Of a DNA stretch of 64,000 nucleotides, positions 1 through 20,611 are shown one piece after another. Positions within the stretch are counted from its first letter, which is position 1; each line of letters starts with the position of its first letter. The notes under the pieces were generated by a model. That model had not been told where the DNA came from. It did no database searches and saw only the letters and a list, made by a program, of their open reading frames with translations. Location of the stretch: NCBI RefSeq assembly GCF_963675165.1, contig NC_087379.1:1492201-1556200 (forward strand), read 5' to 3'. Source of the stretch: Halichondria panicea. Lineage: Eukaryota > Porifera > Demospongiae > Suberitida > Halichondriidae. Made by a program: the position numbers and the translations under genes.

Positions 1-71
1 AGCCTGAGGGGGGGGAGAGGTCGCATGTGATGCTGACATAACTAAAATATAATGTGAAAGTTTTGTTGCGC

Positions 72-290
72 AGTCATTAGACACAGAAGCCAGTGTAGCC
101 ACGCAGCCTGAATATGGAGATCGAGGTTCGAATATGTTAGGAACTACCGCATGTAAATAAGAAGGCTCTTCACTTGCTAGGCAACCAAACCACACGTAAC
201 CAAGGAGGATTTGGAACAGGCACGGTCATTAGACACAGAAGCCAGTGCAGGAGGCAGCCTAAATATGGAGAGGTTCGAATGTGTTACGTG
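72..290. repeat. Direct repeat pair in DNAAF1 intron
   Basis: About 66 bp containing CATTAGACACAGAAGCCAGTG and, further on, GCAGCCT-AATATGGAG occurs at roughly 72-139 and again at 223-290 with small changes. It lies in the DNAAF1 intron left of the exon at 546. I see no gene in 1-545 otherwise; 500-530 is a CA run. Confidence 0.7.
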
Positions 291-545
291 TTGACAGCTA
301 TAGTGTACAGCTAGGAAACTAATTGGCTTCGATGTGTGGGCATTATAAGAGAGCTATTTACAAGTATTACTAAGGATTAAGAGGATTACGATAATGGTAT
401 ATGCATATTAGGTAAGGATCACCCAGCTGAATAAGAGTGAATAAGAGCAACTATATAGTAGGTAAAGATCAATACAGGGATAAAGCACATTTTACCCACG
501 CACGCACACACACACACACATACACACAGCATACAGATCACTCAC

Positions 546-2730
546 GAAGGTTCTCCAACTTGAGGATCATATTATTGCAGAGATTGAGTGTGTCCAACAT
601 TTGAAGGTGGTCCAAGTTCTGGATCTTCCTGATGAGGTTCTGATGCAAGAACCTGCCAAGCAAACAAAGTTCACTATAATGACCAGAGCTGCTACATGTA
701 TAACAATGCACATCTGAGGGCTTAGTGCGTACAATTAAATATTAATTTTGGGGAACAACGTTTTACAGAGGTGGCCTTTGTTGTGGGTTGTTTTGTTCAT
801 TTGGGACCATGGCCTTTATATTTCAGTTGGCTTCTTCAGCACTATAATAATTATAGCCAAATGGCATAAAATAAATTATGATAATGTTATCATAATTTAT
901 TTTATGGCAAGCTTTAAGCTAAGCCCTGGCTCAGCTAGTAATATGTACATGCTGTAACTATACTCACAGACATCTGAGTCCAGTCTGGTTGTCAAGGCCA
1001 CTGATCTCGAGGATACCGTTGCTCTCCAGCCACACACACGTGAGTCCCGTGTACTCCTCCAGGTTCTCTATATACGAGAACCCTGGGAGGGGGACAAAGG
1101 GGTTAATCTCATACGAGGAAAGAAGGGTAGGAAATTAATGGAGTATTATAATATAAATATAAGACGGACGGTGACTGTGTAGAGGGAAAGACACTGTCAA
1201 TGATTACAGTAATATCATAACAAATATGTACCAGCCCGGTTGTATTAATATAGCAAGAATCTCCTCACACATAGAGTAACAAAATATTTTCTCTGAGTTA
1301 ATTTGCTATGCACTTAACATTACGCACTAGGTATTTCGTACCTTTGAAGTGCAGATAGAGGACATCGTTGAGTGACGGTGTGAGATAAAGCTTCAAATCT
1401 TTACAGATTTTCCGCAGAGTCTGCTTGGTCATTCTGCACAGACAACAACACGGTATATAAATACAAAGAGCGTTGTCAAATAATAGTAGCATGAGACCGA
1501 GTGTTTTTATGAAATAATTATACAGGCACAAGCACGAGGGCGAGTTGCCTGTATATTACGAACATTCTCATATGCTACATGCATGTGTTTTATATCACAA
1601 CGACCCCTTACCAAATCATGCCTCAAGGCTACACGATCGTGTAATAAAACACAGAGAGGACTGTATGATTTTATTACACTCTTGTCATTGACAACGTGAT
1701 ATACAAGTAAGTAAGTCATGCTGTACCTGGGTCCTTTGACAGCATCTCTCTTTGCCTGGTCCTCAAGTTTCTTCTTTTCAATCTCCTTCTCAATCTCAGA
1801 CAACACTTCCTCCTCCTCCTTCACAATCTCCTCCGTTGTGAGGCCAGCTTCAGTGCCTCCATCATCTCTGCCAGATATTACAGGGTTGGTCTCAGTATCA
1901 GCAGTTTTGCTAACAAGCGTGCTATCATCAATGGCAGTGTTCTCATCCTCCTCATACTGACTAGCAGGTTGCTCGATCTCTACCACATCTTCTGTACTAT
2001 GGTGGTCAACAACTTCAATATCAACAGTAAAAACGCCGTTTTCTTTGATTTCGTTGGCAGTATTTATTTCAGATTTCGCTTGCTCTGTTTCAACAGGAGG
2101 AGATTCATCATCGATATCAATAACTTCAAGTATTCCATTGTCATCTTGTTGTATCGTAGTTTCTGGACAACTTGGATCAGTTGAGCAATCGGCCAGCTCC
2201 CCTGTACTCTCTTTCCCCACACTCTGCTCCACTGGGACTAACACACACAAACTATTCGTTTCAATGTCATCAAGTACAATACGTTCATTGTCTTCATCTG
2301 ATACGATATTGCCAGCTGACTCCTCGTCTAGACCACCCCCACCCTCAGACAAGCTCTCGGATATCACTAATTCTTCTTCACCTGTGCTGCTTACATCACC
2401 TCCTTCATCCTCACCCTGAGAGGTCGTTATGACTTGAGGTACATCTTCATCAGTGGGTGCGGATTCGTCTAATGGAATCTCGTCTCCAGCTCGATCTGTA
2501 GAGGTTGCTTCTTCTTCTCTTGTTGGTATGTTGTGCTCCTCTTGCTTGCTACACGTGATATCATCACTTGGTGGATCACTCAATAACGATGCAATGTCAG
2601 GTTGCTCTTCATTAGGCTGCTCTTCATTAGGCTGCTCATCAATGATCACCCAGTTGTTGTCATTGTCACTCAATGGAGGCTCAGTGGTGTCCATGGTAGT
2701 AGCCTCATCAGTGTGGTCTATCTCAGACAT
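546..2730 (-). CDS. DNAAF1: Dynein axonemal assembly factor 1 (LRRC50), 5' part
   Basis: Cytoplasmic leucine-rich-repeat protein needed to preassemble ciliary dynein arms. Coding exons on the minus strand: 2730-1727, 1433-1342, 1082-968 and 652-546, each with GT-AG ends and matching phase; the rest lies off the left edge. The first exon codes about 334 residues, very acidic and low complexity, with a tandem NEEQP run. The second reads [12 protein letters not shown]...[17 protein letters not shown], close to the conserved start of the LRRC50 LRR region. The next two continue with [14 protein letters not shown] and NLCNN LRR consensus pieces. The ATG at 2730 is chosen because a splice acceptor (2743-2742) lies just upstream and a non-coding exon ends at 2810. 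The acidic N-terminus is about three times as long as I recall for the human protein. Confidence 0.9.
862..907. repeat. Near-perfect AT-rich palindrome
   Basis: GCCATAAAATAAATTATGAT-type arms of about 21 bp meet around a central ATGTTAT. The region lies in the DNAAF1 intron between the exons ending at 968 and starting at 652. It is probably a small foldback element; no target duplication was recognised. Confidence 0.6.
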
Positions 2731-2996
2731 TGCCTCAGGGCCTGCAGGGACAAAGAGCACTGATTTTCAAGCTGCAAATGTGCAATAAATGATTGTAATG
2801 CAAACTCACCGGCCACGGAATGCTGTGTGTGCTCCAGGTATCAGAGAACAGTGAAGAAGCAGCTCAGAAGTCGCCCACTTGAGAGACCACATGGGTTGCC
2901 TTAGTAACGACCTCTTTCACCTCTGAAGTTGAGACTTAACTCGTTGGTCACTGAATATCTGTTGAACAAAGAACCAAGCACAAGAAGCTGTTAAAG
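2731..2996. promoter_or_regulatory. Shared DNAAF1/KISH head-to-head promoter region
   Basis: Only 266 bp separate the DNAAF1 start codon (2730, minus) from the KISH start codon (2997, plus). On the minus strand a non-coding 5' exon ends at 2810 (CCG followed by GTGAGT) and splices to 2741. Transcription of both genes must therefore start between about 2820 and 2990. No TATA box is obvious. Confidence 0.6.
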
Positions 2997-3874
2997 ATGG
3001 TAAGGTGTAGATCTATCATGTGTGTACTTGACTCTAAACTTACCTATAGAGATATTGATATCGCTCCACACACCTCCCCCCTCCACACGCACACACACAC
3101 ACACCTACCACACCTCCTACACACACACACACACACACTCCACACGTACACACACACACACACACACCACACACACACAGAGTGCCATCTTCAACTTCCA
3201 GAGCATGCTGGTGGTGCTCATTCTCCTCGTCTGTACATGCACTTACTTCAGATCTATGTTCCCCAAGATCATAGACAACTACAAAACGGGGTAAGATATT
3301 ACAATGTAGACAGTACCACACCACACTACATGTACATGTACGTATGCTATTAAGACGCATAGGTCTGCCTAACCATAATTATATAACATTTTCAAGGTCA
3401 TAAGCGTCTAATAAAAGCACTAAGCCTCAAGGCATGATTTGGTAAAGGTCATCCTGATATAAAACACATTATAGCATGAGACTGAGTATTTTATGAAATA
3501 TACAGGCAATTCGCCCTCGTGCTTGTGCCTCCTGTGTACATAAAATTATCTCGGTGTCAGCATATCCGAAGAGGTTTCTTTCTTAATTATGGGTTATTAT
3601 CCCCTACTAGCATGCTAGTCCATTGACCACATCTGTCACACACACCCTACACCCACCACACCACCCTCCACACACCCACCACACCACCCTCCACACCACC
3701 CTCCACACACCCACCACACCACACCACCCTCCACACACACACACCACACCACACCACCTCCACAGGTTGTCGGGAGTGTTCTGGAAGTGTGCTAGGATTG
3801 GTGAGCGTCTGAGCCCGTATGTGTCCATATGCTGTATATCAATGGCTCTCTACTTAGTCTTCTGGACAAGTTAG
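2997..3874 (+). CDS. TMEM167A: KISH / TMEM167 Golgi membrane protein
   Basis: Small secretory-pathway membrane protein of the KISH family (73 residues; human KISH-A is 72). Exons: 2997-2999 (the ATG alone, then GTAAGG), 3181-3290 and 3766-3874. The product begins [11 protein letters not shown], has a first hydrophobic helix ([13 protein letters not shown]), then a [26 protein letters not shown] segment typical of KISH, and a second helix ending in LVFWTS. The whole coding region is in phase across both introns. Intron 1 is almost entirely CA repeat up to the acceptor, and intron 2 holds a CACCACCCT-rich minisatellite. The start exon carries only the initiator codon, so ORF-based gene finding would miss it. 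Confidence 0.92.
3070..3180. repeat. (CA)n microsatellite ending at a 3' splice site
   Basis: CA/CACC-rich sequence fills KISH intron 1, and its last CACACAG is itself the acceptor of exon 2 (3181). No ordinary pyrimidine tract is visible. Confidence 0.85.
3635..3763. repeat. CACCACCCTCCACA minisatellite in KISH intron 2
   Basis: Irregular tandem CCACCACACCACCCTCCACAC units run almost to the exon 3 acceptor at 3765. Confidence 0.85.
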
Positions 3875-4332
3875 CGCACATACAAACAGTTGTAGTAGAT
3901 CTATAAAATCATTATAAATTTTTACTGTAATCTTTATGTCACCCTTTCCTATTCAAATAATTATAAGACTAATTATATTTCAACATTGTTTAATTGCTAT
4001 AGGGGAAATTGGTCGTCATTATAACCATGTAATTAAAAAAGTGCATGTTGGTGCAAATTAATTCGATACATTCATGCAGTGGACATGCATGGATTGCCGG
4101 GTATTAAGTTACCATGCATGCATGCAGAAACTTCTATACATAAATTACTGTTAATATTTAAATTTTTAGCTTTATTTCAACTCATGAATTTAATAAGCAA
4201 TAACGTACGAGTACGGTGAAAGGGTATATTGAAAATTGAATGATACTCGCGACCACATTTCCTGAGAGTGTGGATCACGTATGATTATAATTATAATAAA
4301 TGATACGAAACAAGTGAACGACAAAAAACATA
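3875..4332. other. Intergenic region between KISH and LNX (convergent)
   Basis: This holds the 3' ends of two convergent genes. On the minus strand an AATAAA (plus-strand TTTATT, 4171-4176) lies about 157 nt beyond the LNX stop and is a plausible LNX poly(A) signal. No further gene is seen. Confidence 0.5.
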
Positions 4333-13006
<8,674 letters not shown>

Positions 13007-13405
13007 CTTGTGCGGTTGAAGTTATTTCTTGGGCTTGATTTATGCTTCCTTTTTTTAAAGTTTGCAACTGTGAGTTCTTGCTTCACTTTTACTAGCTAGC
13101 TGTCTGTACACTTTTACTATCCTTGATACGACGGTGAGAATGCCATCCCAGGCTATTTCAATGGTAGTCATAGCTTAGGAAAAACCCACATCCTCTGCAA
13201 TCAGCTACACCCACACAAAGAAGAATGATGGGTGGAGCTCGATCAATCAGATAGGTCTCGTGAATTAGCCGCCTACTGGCTTCTAAAGGAGGGCGGTTAA
13301 TTTATGAGACCTGCCCAAAGCATAAGGAAAATGTTTGTCAAGTGATCTTTACCTATTCATTAGATTGTTCTCTTTGAGTGTGCCAAGCAAAGTTGTGCAG
13401 CAGAG
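13007..13405. promoter_or_regulatory. Shared LNX/SF3A2 head-to-head promoter with small foldback element
   Basis: 399 bp separate the two divergent start codons. At 13254-13312 an imperfect palindrome (GGTCTCGTGAATTAGCCGCC opposed by GGGCGGTTAATTTATGAGACC) resembles a tiny inverted-repeat element; related CCGCCC/GGGCGG arms recur near 20560. Confidence 0.5.
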
Positions 13406-14899
13406 ATGGATTTCCAGCACCGAGCAGGGTCCAAGACAGGTGGTGGGGGGATGTCAGGCTCAGCTGAGTCCAGTAGGGACAGAAAAGAGCGGCTCAGGAA
13501 GCTTGCTATGGAAACAATTGATCTAGCTAAGGTAGGTGTGTGTTTATTAGATTGAAAACGCCTCATGTGCACTGTATTTTTTCCAGGACCCCTATTTTAT
13601 GAAGAATCATTTGGGGACATTTGAATGCAAACTCTGTCTCACACTACACGCTAACGAAGTATGTTACGTATGATCAAAAACATTGACGTTCGTATTATTA
13701 CCTGACGTTGTATTGATACACAGGCTAGCTACCTAGCTCACACACAGGCCAAGAAACATCAGACGAATTTGTAAGTGCCGTTATTTATTCGTATACTGAC
13801 TTAATTTGTGGTAATCTTTAGAGCTAAGAGAGCAGCCAAGGAAGCGAAAGATACCGGGGCTCTGCCTGCACCAGTAAGCCATTACTAATAATACACATCA
13901 CAGCACACACACGTCCTTGTCATGTGGAGAGGGTAGTAGCTCTTCAGGTTTAATATCAAATTCTTTCATAGGAGAAACCACGAGTGGATGTTAAGAAATT
14001 TGTCAAGATTGGGAGACCTGGATACAAAGGTACTTTAAATCGTTGATCAGAACTCAAGTTACAAGAGTACTTTCAAAATACTGAGTGCTCCCCTGTATAA
14101 TCTACGTCGTATATGGCTCGTTTCTTACAATCATACAAAGCTCACTTCATTGACAATTTTTGCATAGTCTCATCATTCCCCCCCCCCCCAGTTACTAAGC
14201 AGAGGGACCCTGTGAATGGCCAGCAGAGTCTGTTCTTCCAAGTGGACTACCCTGAGATAGTGGACGGCATCAAGCCTAGACACAGATTCATGTCCGCTTA
14301 TGAGCAGAGACTGGAGCCCCCGGATAGACAGTGGCAGTATCTATTGTTTGCTGCTGAGCCTTACGAAACCATAGGATTCAAGGTATTATAGTGTATGGTC
14401 TTGTGTGGAATACACATACAGTGGATCCCCTCTTATATAAATGGCCACCCCTAAAGAAGTTCCAAACATTGTAAAGGGGCCAAGGTTCCCATTAATTGTG
14501 TGCAAAATTCCCCCTCAATAAAGGCTGCCTCTGTCAATATTTTGTTCCCCAATGTTATGTTTCCGTTCCACTACAAAACTAAACCCTGCACTGGCTACCG
14601 TCATGTATGTCAGTGACATGTGTTGGTACAATGTATGCATCTATTGCCTACCTTCTAGTCCAACTGTCATTAACAGTTTTTCACTAAGCTTGGAGCTCAC
14701 ATATACTCCACCATGCACACACACACACGCACACACACACGCACACACACACACCCACACATACACACACAATGACCAGATTCCTAGTCGTGAAGTGGAG
14801 AAAGGAGCCGACAAGTTCTGGACGGAATGGAATGCAGACACTAAACAGTTCTTCATCCAGTTCCACTTTCGACATGAGTCTGAGGGGATGCAATTCTGA
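13406..14899 (+). CDS. SF3A2: Splicing factor 3A subunit 2 (SF3a66)
   Basis: U2 snRNP component needed for prespliceosome assembly. Seven exons: 13406-13531, 13587-13658, 13724-13770, 13822-13873, 13972-14029, 14192-14382 and 14780-14899, all in phase, giving 221 residues. It starts MDFQHRAGSKTGGGG. A matrin-type C2H2 finger (CKLC ... HTQAKKH) lies at about 54-78, followed by FVKIGRPGYKVTKQRDP, HRFMSAYEQR and PPDRQWQYLLFAAEPYETI blocks that match the family closely. The protein stops soon after FHFRHESEGMQF, so the long proline-rich C-terminal tail of the vertebrate protein is absent, as in fungal forms. Exon 6 follows a poly-C acceptor and exon 7 follows a CA repeat. Confidence 0.95.
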
Positions 14900-15026
14900 G
14901 AATTTATGCTATAACTGCATGTCTATTACATTTGCTTACACTTTCCTATCTTTGTCTATAAAAAGTACACCTCATTTGTTCAATATTAATTATTGGGTAT
15001 TTACTTTAGAACAACAGAAAAACTTT

Positions 15027-15073
15027 AACAAAATGCTGAAGTTCTTCTGCCTTAAGAACTTCAGCATTTTGTT
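15027..15073. repeat. 20-bp perfect-stem hairpin downstream of SF3A2
   Basis: AACAAAATGCTGAAGTTCTT, a 7-nt loop (CTGCCTT), then AAGAACTTCAGCATTTTGTT. It lies 128 bp after the SF3A2 stop. The degraded SF3A2 copy near 20310 keeps only the right arm. It could be a foldback element or a transcribed hairpin; 14900-15370 otherwise shows no gene. Confidence 0.7.
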
Positions 15074-15370
15074 ATTGATTGAGCCACACCCCCCTTTTGC
15101 TGCAAAGCTTGCAAAAGAAAGGCGTGTCTTGTACTATAATAGTATGACCTTTTGGTAAGTTAAAGATGTCCTTGAAGTTAGCTTTGCATGGAAATGTAAA
15201 GCACTAGTACCAGTAAAAAAAGCTTGATCTTAATTAGTGAAGTTATAGATAGCTCTTGATCTTTTATCCTTGCTTTAATATTCGATAGCTTGAATTTTAT
15301 AACTGGATTGCTGCGCCTATTCAGACTCAGTAATATTTCATTCTCTTCTATTCACACAGTAACGAAGACA

Positions 15371-18178
15371 ATGGCTGTAAATCCACAAGCTTTCGAGCAG
15401 TTCAGTCTGAGACAAATTCGCATCACTGAGAATGAGTTGGGACATGGTTCCTATGCTGTTGTCATGGAGCTAGAGTATCGAGGACTGAAATGTGCCGGCA
15501 AGAAGCTTTACCGAGTTCTCTACGAGACTGGAATCGGGCATGCAGCACGAAGGTATCTGGAAGAGTGTCACCTGCTCAGTCAAACTAGGCATCCTAACAT
15601 TGTCCAGTTTCTGGGAGTCTGTTTTGAGGAAGGCTCTCAGTTCCCCATCCTAGTCATGGAGTTCCTCCCCACCAACTTGACCAGCTGTCTCGAGCGCTAC
15701 GGTATTCTCCCCGATGAGATCAACTTCTCCATCCTCCATGACGTCTCACTGGGCCTGGTCTACCTCCATGGCCAAACACCAGTCATTGTGCACAGAGACC
15801 TCTCAGCCAACAATATCCTCTTGTCCACCAACATGACAGCCAAGATATCCGATCTGGGGGTTGCTCGAATATTGAACCTGACCCCCCTTCAAGTGAGTCG
15901 AATGACAGAAACCCCTGGCACCCCAGCGTACATGCCCCCCGAAGTGATGGTTGCCGACCCCCACTACGACACCAGTGTGGATGTGTTCTCCTTTGGGATC
16001 ATGATGATTCACACCTTCACAGCAGAGTGGCCACTACCAAGTATCGGCCCCACCAGAATTGATCCTGCTAATCCTGACAGACTGATACCAGTGACGGAAG
16101 CCGAACGACGTGAACACTTTCTTCGAAGAATTCCCCTAGACCACCCTCTGATGGACCTCATCATGTGCTGTCTCAGCAATAACCCTCAGCGAAGGCCTAG
16201 AGCAGCGGAGATAGTGGGTCGGATGGTGGGTGTGGTACTTGAACACCCTCCCTCCTTTGAGAATAGAGTGAACATGCTCCAGCGAGTGAGTGCCCTACTG
16301 ACAGAGAAGAGGGAGCTTGAGGAGGAGGTTGTGAGGAAGGACTCTACAATTCAAGAGAAAGCAAGAGAGAACAAGGCACTGGCGGAGGAAAAAAGACGAC
16401 AAGAGGAAGAAAGTGAAAACACTGTCGAGCGTATGCAGTTGGTGCACTCTGTGGAAGCCGAACAACATCAAGCTATCATTGAAAATCTTAAAAACCAGTT
16501 GGATGGCAAACAGGAGCTAGAAACTCATTGTAAGCAACTCACTGAAGTGATGGAGCAACAAATTAAAGAAAAAAACTCTATTATCACTCTCAAAGATTCG
16601 ATCATTGCCTCAAGGGACACTCATCTAGAGAAAAAAGAAGCCACCATTCAGAGTTTGCACGACCAACTCACTAAAACCAGAGACTACTTGACCAGCAAAC
16701 CACAGGTGAGCTCATCAATATTGTATGCCATTAATTCTCATATATAAAATATGATAGTACAGTAACCGTCGTTTCTCTTATTATAATTATCGTCACCGTA
16801 TTAAAATGCCAAGTCTAAAGCTTCTGTTCCAATTGATCGCTGAGTACATTCCGGCAATGAGGCACTAATGAATGACATACATTAATTTTTTGCAGTGCCT
16901 CAGTAATTATGTGCGAATGCCCAGCGAGGTATGCTGTAGTGTGTCTGTTTGGCTGCTATATAGCGGCTCAATGTTGAATGAGTTACAAGCAAGAGTTTCC
17001 GTAGTGCTTTCGTTACAATGGAAGTTGTCTTTTATTATAACTTGACCTCGAACCCATCTGTTCTAAGCACCACTCATGCAATAGTAATAAGCACTAAACT
17101 GTAATAATAGTCTTTATTCGTGTGCACAGGATATTCTTTTTTAACTGTTGTTTAACTAACTATATTATCTGATTTTAGCAGTACATGTATACATTCCAAA
17201 TGCTCCTAATTACATGCAACACACAAGTTATTGACTCTCTGTATTCTCCAGTCTCTACAGGTTCAGTTGTCCTATAGTCAGTGCTCTAAGGCTTCAGTGA
17301 AGATGTCACATGGACTAGCAGTAACCATCAATGGCAAAGTCTACTATGGTGGAGGAGGCTGTGTTTACAATGATGACTTGTACTGTGTCCATTGTTACGA
17401 TCTGCCTCAAGACGTTTGGTCAACTTTGCCCAGACTTCCTGTGCGATGGTTTGGTCTAGGGGAGGTCGAATGTGAACTGGTAGCAGTTGGAGGTAGGGAT
17501 TCATCCAACTCTAAATCCAATGTGGTACATGTGTTTAACAAAGAAAGGAACTGGAAACGGACGATCCCACCCATGCCCACAGCGAGGAGTTCTCCAGCAG
17601 TTGTTAGTCTCCCAACACATCTGATCGTAGCAGGAGGTCGGTTGGTCTCTGGTGGCTACACTGATAAAGTTGAAATTTACAACATCAGCACCTCCCAGTG
17701 GAGCGAGACAAATAGACTACCGTATGCTTGTAACTCAAGAGGACTTGTCTGCAACAACACAGTGTACCTAATGGGGGGATATGATGGCAATAATCTCAAC
17801 AAGGTGTGTGCTGCTCAAGTCGACAAGCTCATCTCAGCAGACCGAAAGGATGATGGGAGTGCCAACTCTGTCTGGAATACAATATCCAACACACCATCTT
17901 ACCGGCCCTCCCCTGTAACGATATCCGACACCCTCTTTGCTGTTGGTGGAGAGGATAGTGAAAGAGAGGATAGTGAAAGAAAAGCCACTCAAAGGATCTA
18001 CGCCTACTCATCCTCGGTGGACTCCTGGCTCTACGTTGGTGATCTACCATCTCCTGTAGCATACCCTGCCACTGTGTCACTGTCTCCAACAGAGTGTTTT
18101 GTGATCGGGGGATGGAACAAAGAAATAGAAAGACAATCAACTGTGTATAAAATTAGTATCACAACAACTATTTCTTGA
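15371..18178 (+). CDS. Kinase / coiled-coil / kelch fusion protein, copy 1 (KK1)
   Basis: Two coding exons, 15371-16705 and 17252-18178, both phase 0, giving 753 residues. The kinase domain (about 1-290) has a glycine loop GHGSYAVV (24-31), lysine 44, HRDLSANN (near 140), DLG in place of DFG (near 161), and PPE in place of APE, closest in style to tyrosine-kinase-like (TKL) kinases. A charged coiled coil follows (about 310-440). Exon 2 codes about five kelch repeats (GGGGCVYN, AVGGRDS, VAGGR, LMGGYDG, AVGGED, VIGGW), expected to form a beta propeller. No signal peptide or membrane helix is seen, so it is probably cytoplasmic. Start chosen at MAVNPQAF, shared by all copies just after a TTCACACAG acceptor-like site. 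A second acceptor lies 9 nt into exon 2. Function unknown. Confidence 0.85.
16706..17251. other. Intron between kinase and kelch exons of KK1
   Basis: A 546-bp intron with no coding signal. The same sequence flanks the kinase exon of the second copy (from 23428), where insertions have stretched it to 3.4 kb. It is a reference for the uninterrupted state. Confidence 0.7.
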
Positions 18179-18459
18179 GTATTTTATGGCTCAAAATTTA
18201 ATGTTCATGATAATTATTTTCTTGAGTGACATGTAACCGATGAGATATGTTTTAGCTCGAGAGCCCACAGAACAAATTGTAATATTCGCGTTTAATGTCA
18301 GGAAACCACACCTACCAAGAGCTTTAATTTGCATCAATGCGTGGGAGTGTATCCCAGTTTCAATTTTCGCTCTAATTAATTTTTGGGTAAATGAAGTTCT
18401 CATGAAACAATAATGCAAGAATATGTAGAAAGAGCCATTGGTACATTTCAGATAATTAA

Positions 18460-19195
18460 TCAGGTTAATGGTTTGTGCTTTTGAAAGCACTGAAATAATG
18501 GTCTATCACGCTTCACAATAAAACTAATAGTTCTCTTAGCATAGTACTGACTGTCGAGCTGTATATTGTCAATGACCTCGTCCAACAAATGTGACTGCCC
18601 TATGAAGATCCTCGGGGCGTTGTACTTGAGGTGTGAAAAGTGCATGTGCAGATGATAGTAAGACGGCTGATAATGGAGATAGCAGTGCAGCTCCTCAGCA
18701 GGTAGTCCATTATACTTATCTCGAATCATCTCCTTAGAATGAAAAGTTATAGTTCAATTAATATGTCAACAAATCAATTTAGTAGGCGACTTAAAAGGAT
18801 ACCGGTAGCTTTAATTAACAGTATGCGCATAATTATGTAAAAGTGTGATAATAATTATGCAGAAAATTAATTACGTACTGATATGCAAATTATTTAGGTA
18901 CAGAATACCTAGTCAGTTTCAAATCTGTAAATCTATTAACTTGTTGCAAATGACCACCCCACACCTTTTCCTTGTGAAGTACATTCCTGAGCAGTGGAGC
19001 ATTGAGCTCCCTCAGAGACAGTATATACCTCTCTTGTGCACCACAGCGAGCGTATAGAGGTTCTCCAGTATTCCCTGGTCCCACTTCATGTCAGGGAGCA
19101 GCACAAACCCAATGTCCTGGTCTGGATCATTGTACACCACTCGCTCAACCTCTGATCTCCCTTCTAGAATATTCTATATACCCACTACAGGAAAA
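18460..19195 (-). pseudogene. DCPS fragment, copy 1 (exons 2-3 only)
   Basis: The last exon of the decapping scavenger enzyme is open (HYQPSYYHLHMHFSHL, 18729-18460). The preceding exon (about 19180-18985) matches intact DCPS at 36067-35843 but carries a 2-nt insertion (GTATATACC for GTATCCC) that shifts the frame. The first exon is absent: homology ends near 19195, where SF3A2-like sequence begins. This is a segmental-duplication remnant, convergent with KK1. Confidence 0.88.
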
Positions 19196-19597
19196 TAAAG
19201 AACAATTCCCCCTCCCCAGTTACTAAACAGAGGGACCCTATGAATGGCCAGCAGAGTCTAGTGAACTACACTGAGATAGTGGACGGCATCAAGCCTTGCA
19301 TGGAGCCCCCGGACAGACAGTGGCAGTCTATTGTTTGCTGCTGCATGAGCCTTACGAAACCATAGGATTCAAGGTATTATAGGGTATGGTATTGTATGGA
19401 ATACACATACAGTGGAACCCCTCTTATATAAACGGCCACCCCTAAAGAATGCCAACTCTCGTAAAGGGGCCAAGGTTCCCATTAATTGTGTACAAAATTA
19501 CCCCTCAATAAAGGCTGCCCTCTGTCAATACTTCGTTCCCCAATATTATTTTTCCGTTCCACTACAAAACCAAGTCCTGCACTGGCTACATGCAGTC

Positions 19598-19650
19598 TAG
19601 CCTCGATTCGAGAGGCCGATTAAAATATAATCGGCCTGGAATCGAGGCTA
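19598..19650. mobile_element. 53-bp hairpin element with 9-bp target duplication
   Basis: TAGCCTCGATTCGAGAGGCC ... GGCCTGGAATCGAGGCTA is almost fully self-complementary. Flanks CATGCAGTC (19589-19597) and CATGCAGTT (19651-19659) form a 9-bp duplication with one mismatch. It lies in the SF3A2 pseudogene intron; the original SF3A2 intron lacks it. Confidence 0.88.
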
Positions 19651-19819
19651 CATGCAGTTATGTATGTCAGTGACATGTGTTGGAACAAGTACGCATCTAT
19701 TGCCTAAAATATTAATAGTTTTCTTCCTTCTAATGGAAGCGGTCCAACTGTCATTAACATTTTGTCACTAAGCTTAGAGCCGTTTCTCACATTTACTCCA
19801 CCATGCACACACACATAAT

Positions 19820-19821
<2 letters not shown>

Positions 19822-19882
<61 letters not shown>

Positions 19883-19938
19883 ACACGTACGCACGCACCA
19901 CACACACGCACGCACGCACACACACACACACACACACG

Positions 19939-19982
<44 letters not shown>

Positions 19983-20026
19983 TACACACACATACACACA
20001 CATACACATGCACAAACACACACACA
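19822..20026. repeat. (CA)n microsatellite, about 200 bp
   Basis: Interrupted CA/CGCA repeat in the SF3A2 pseudogene, much longer than the parental tract at 14716-14770. Confidence 0.95.
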
Positions 20027-20374
20027 ATGACCAGATTCCTAGTCGTGAAGTGGAGAAAGGAGCCGACAAGTTCTGGACGGAATGGAATGCGGACACTAAA
20101 CAATTTTTCATCCAGTTCGTCAATCCACTTTCGACATGAGTCTGAGGGGATGCAATTCTGAGAATTTATGCTATAAGTATATAACTACCCTAATTATGTG
20201 TTTTTGCTGTGTATATATTAAATTTGCTTACAGTGACTTTCCAATCTTTGTCTATAAAAAGTATATCTCAATATTAATTTTGGGTAAAGTGAATGATGTT
20301 AATGAAAACTTCAGCACTTTGTGATTGAGCCATACCCCCCCTTTTGCTGCAAAGCGAAAGGCATGTGACAGTCT

Positions 20375-20470
20375 AGCCTCGATTCCAGGCCCAGTTGTTT
20401 CTAGCTAGGCCGACAACCAAAGGAGGTCGGACATCACTTGAACTTTCATGCACTAATTATGACCTTTTAA
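20375..20470. mobile_element. Solo end of the TAGCCTCGATTC family
   Basis: TAGCCTCGATTCCAGGCCCAGTTGTTTCTAG, like the terminus of the larger element at 32681, without a clear partner end. Probably a truncated copy. Confidence 0.5.
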
Positions 20471-20611
20471 TGACATTCTAGGCCAAATTGCTTTTCGTTT
20501 TTTGCTGACTCAGCAGTGAGTAGCATCTACTGTACTTCTGCTAGTCTTTATTTTAGCCGCCCTCTAAAAGTTGGGCGGCCTAATCACAAGTCTATGACAT
20601 AGACTTGTCTT

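Larger units (their letters stand above)
19205..20160 (+). pseudogene. SF3A2 fragment (exons 6-7 with intron)
   Basis: Copy of 14180-14899 including intron sequence, so a DNA-level duplicate and not a retrocopy. Exon 6 has lost internal segments (for example SLFFQVDYPE became a short SLVNYTE-like piece) and is frameshifted. Exon 7 (20036 on) has an inserted CGTCAATC near 20119. The CA tract in its intron has expanded to about 200 bp (19822-20026). It joins DCPS-fragment sequence at about 19200. Confidence 0.9.

Noticed and set aside
15803-16012. Antisense frame MNHHDPKGEHIHTG, repeated under each KK copy
   Set aside because: Conserved only because the kinase codons on the other strand are conserved; no start context or family.
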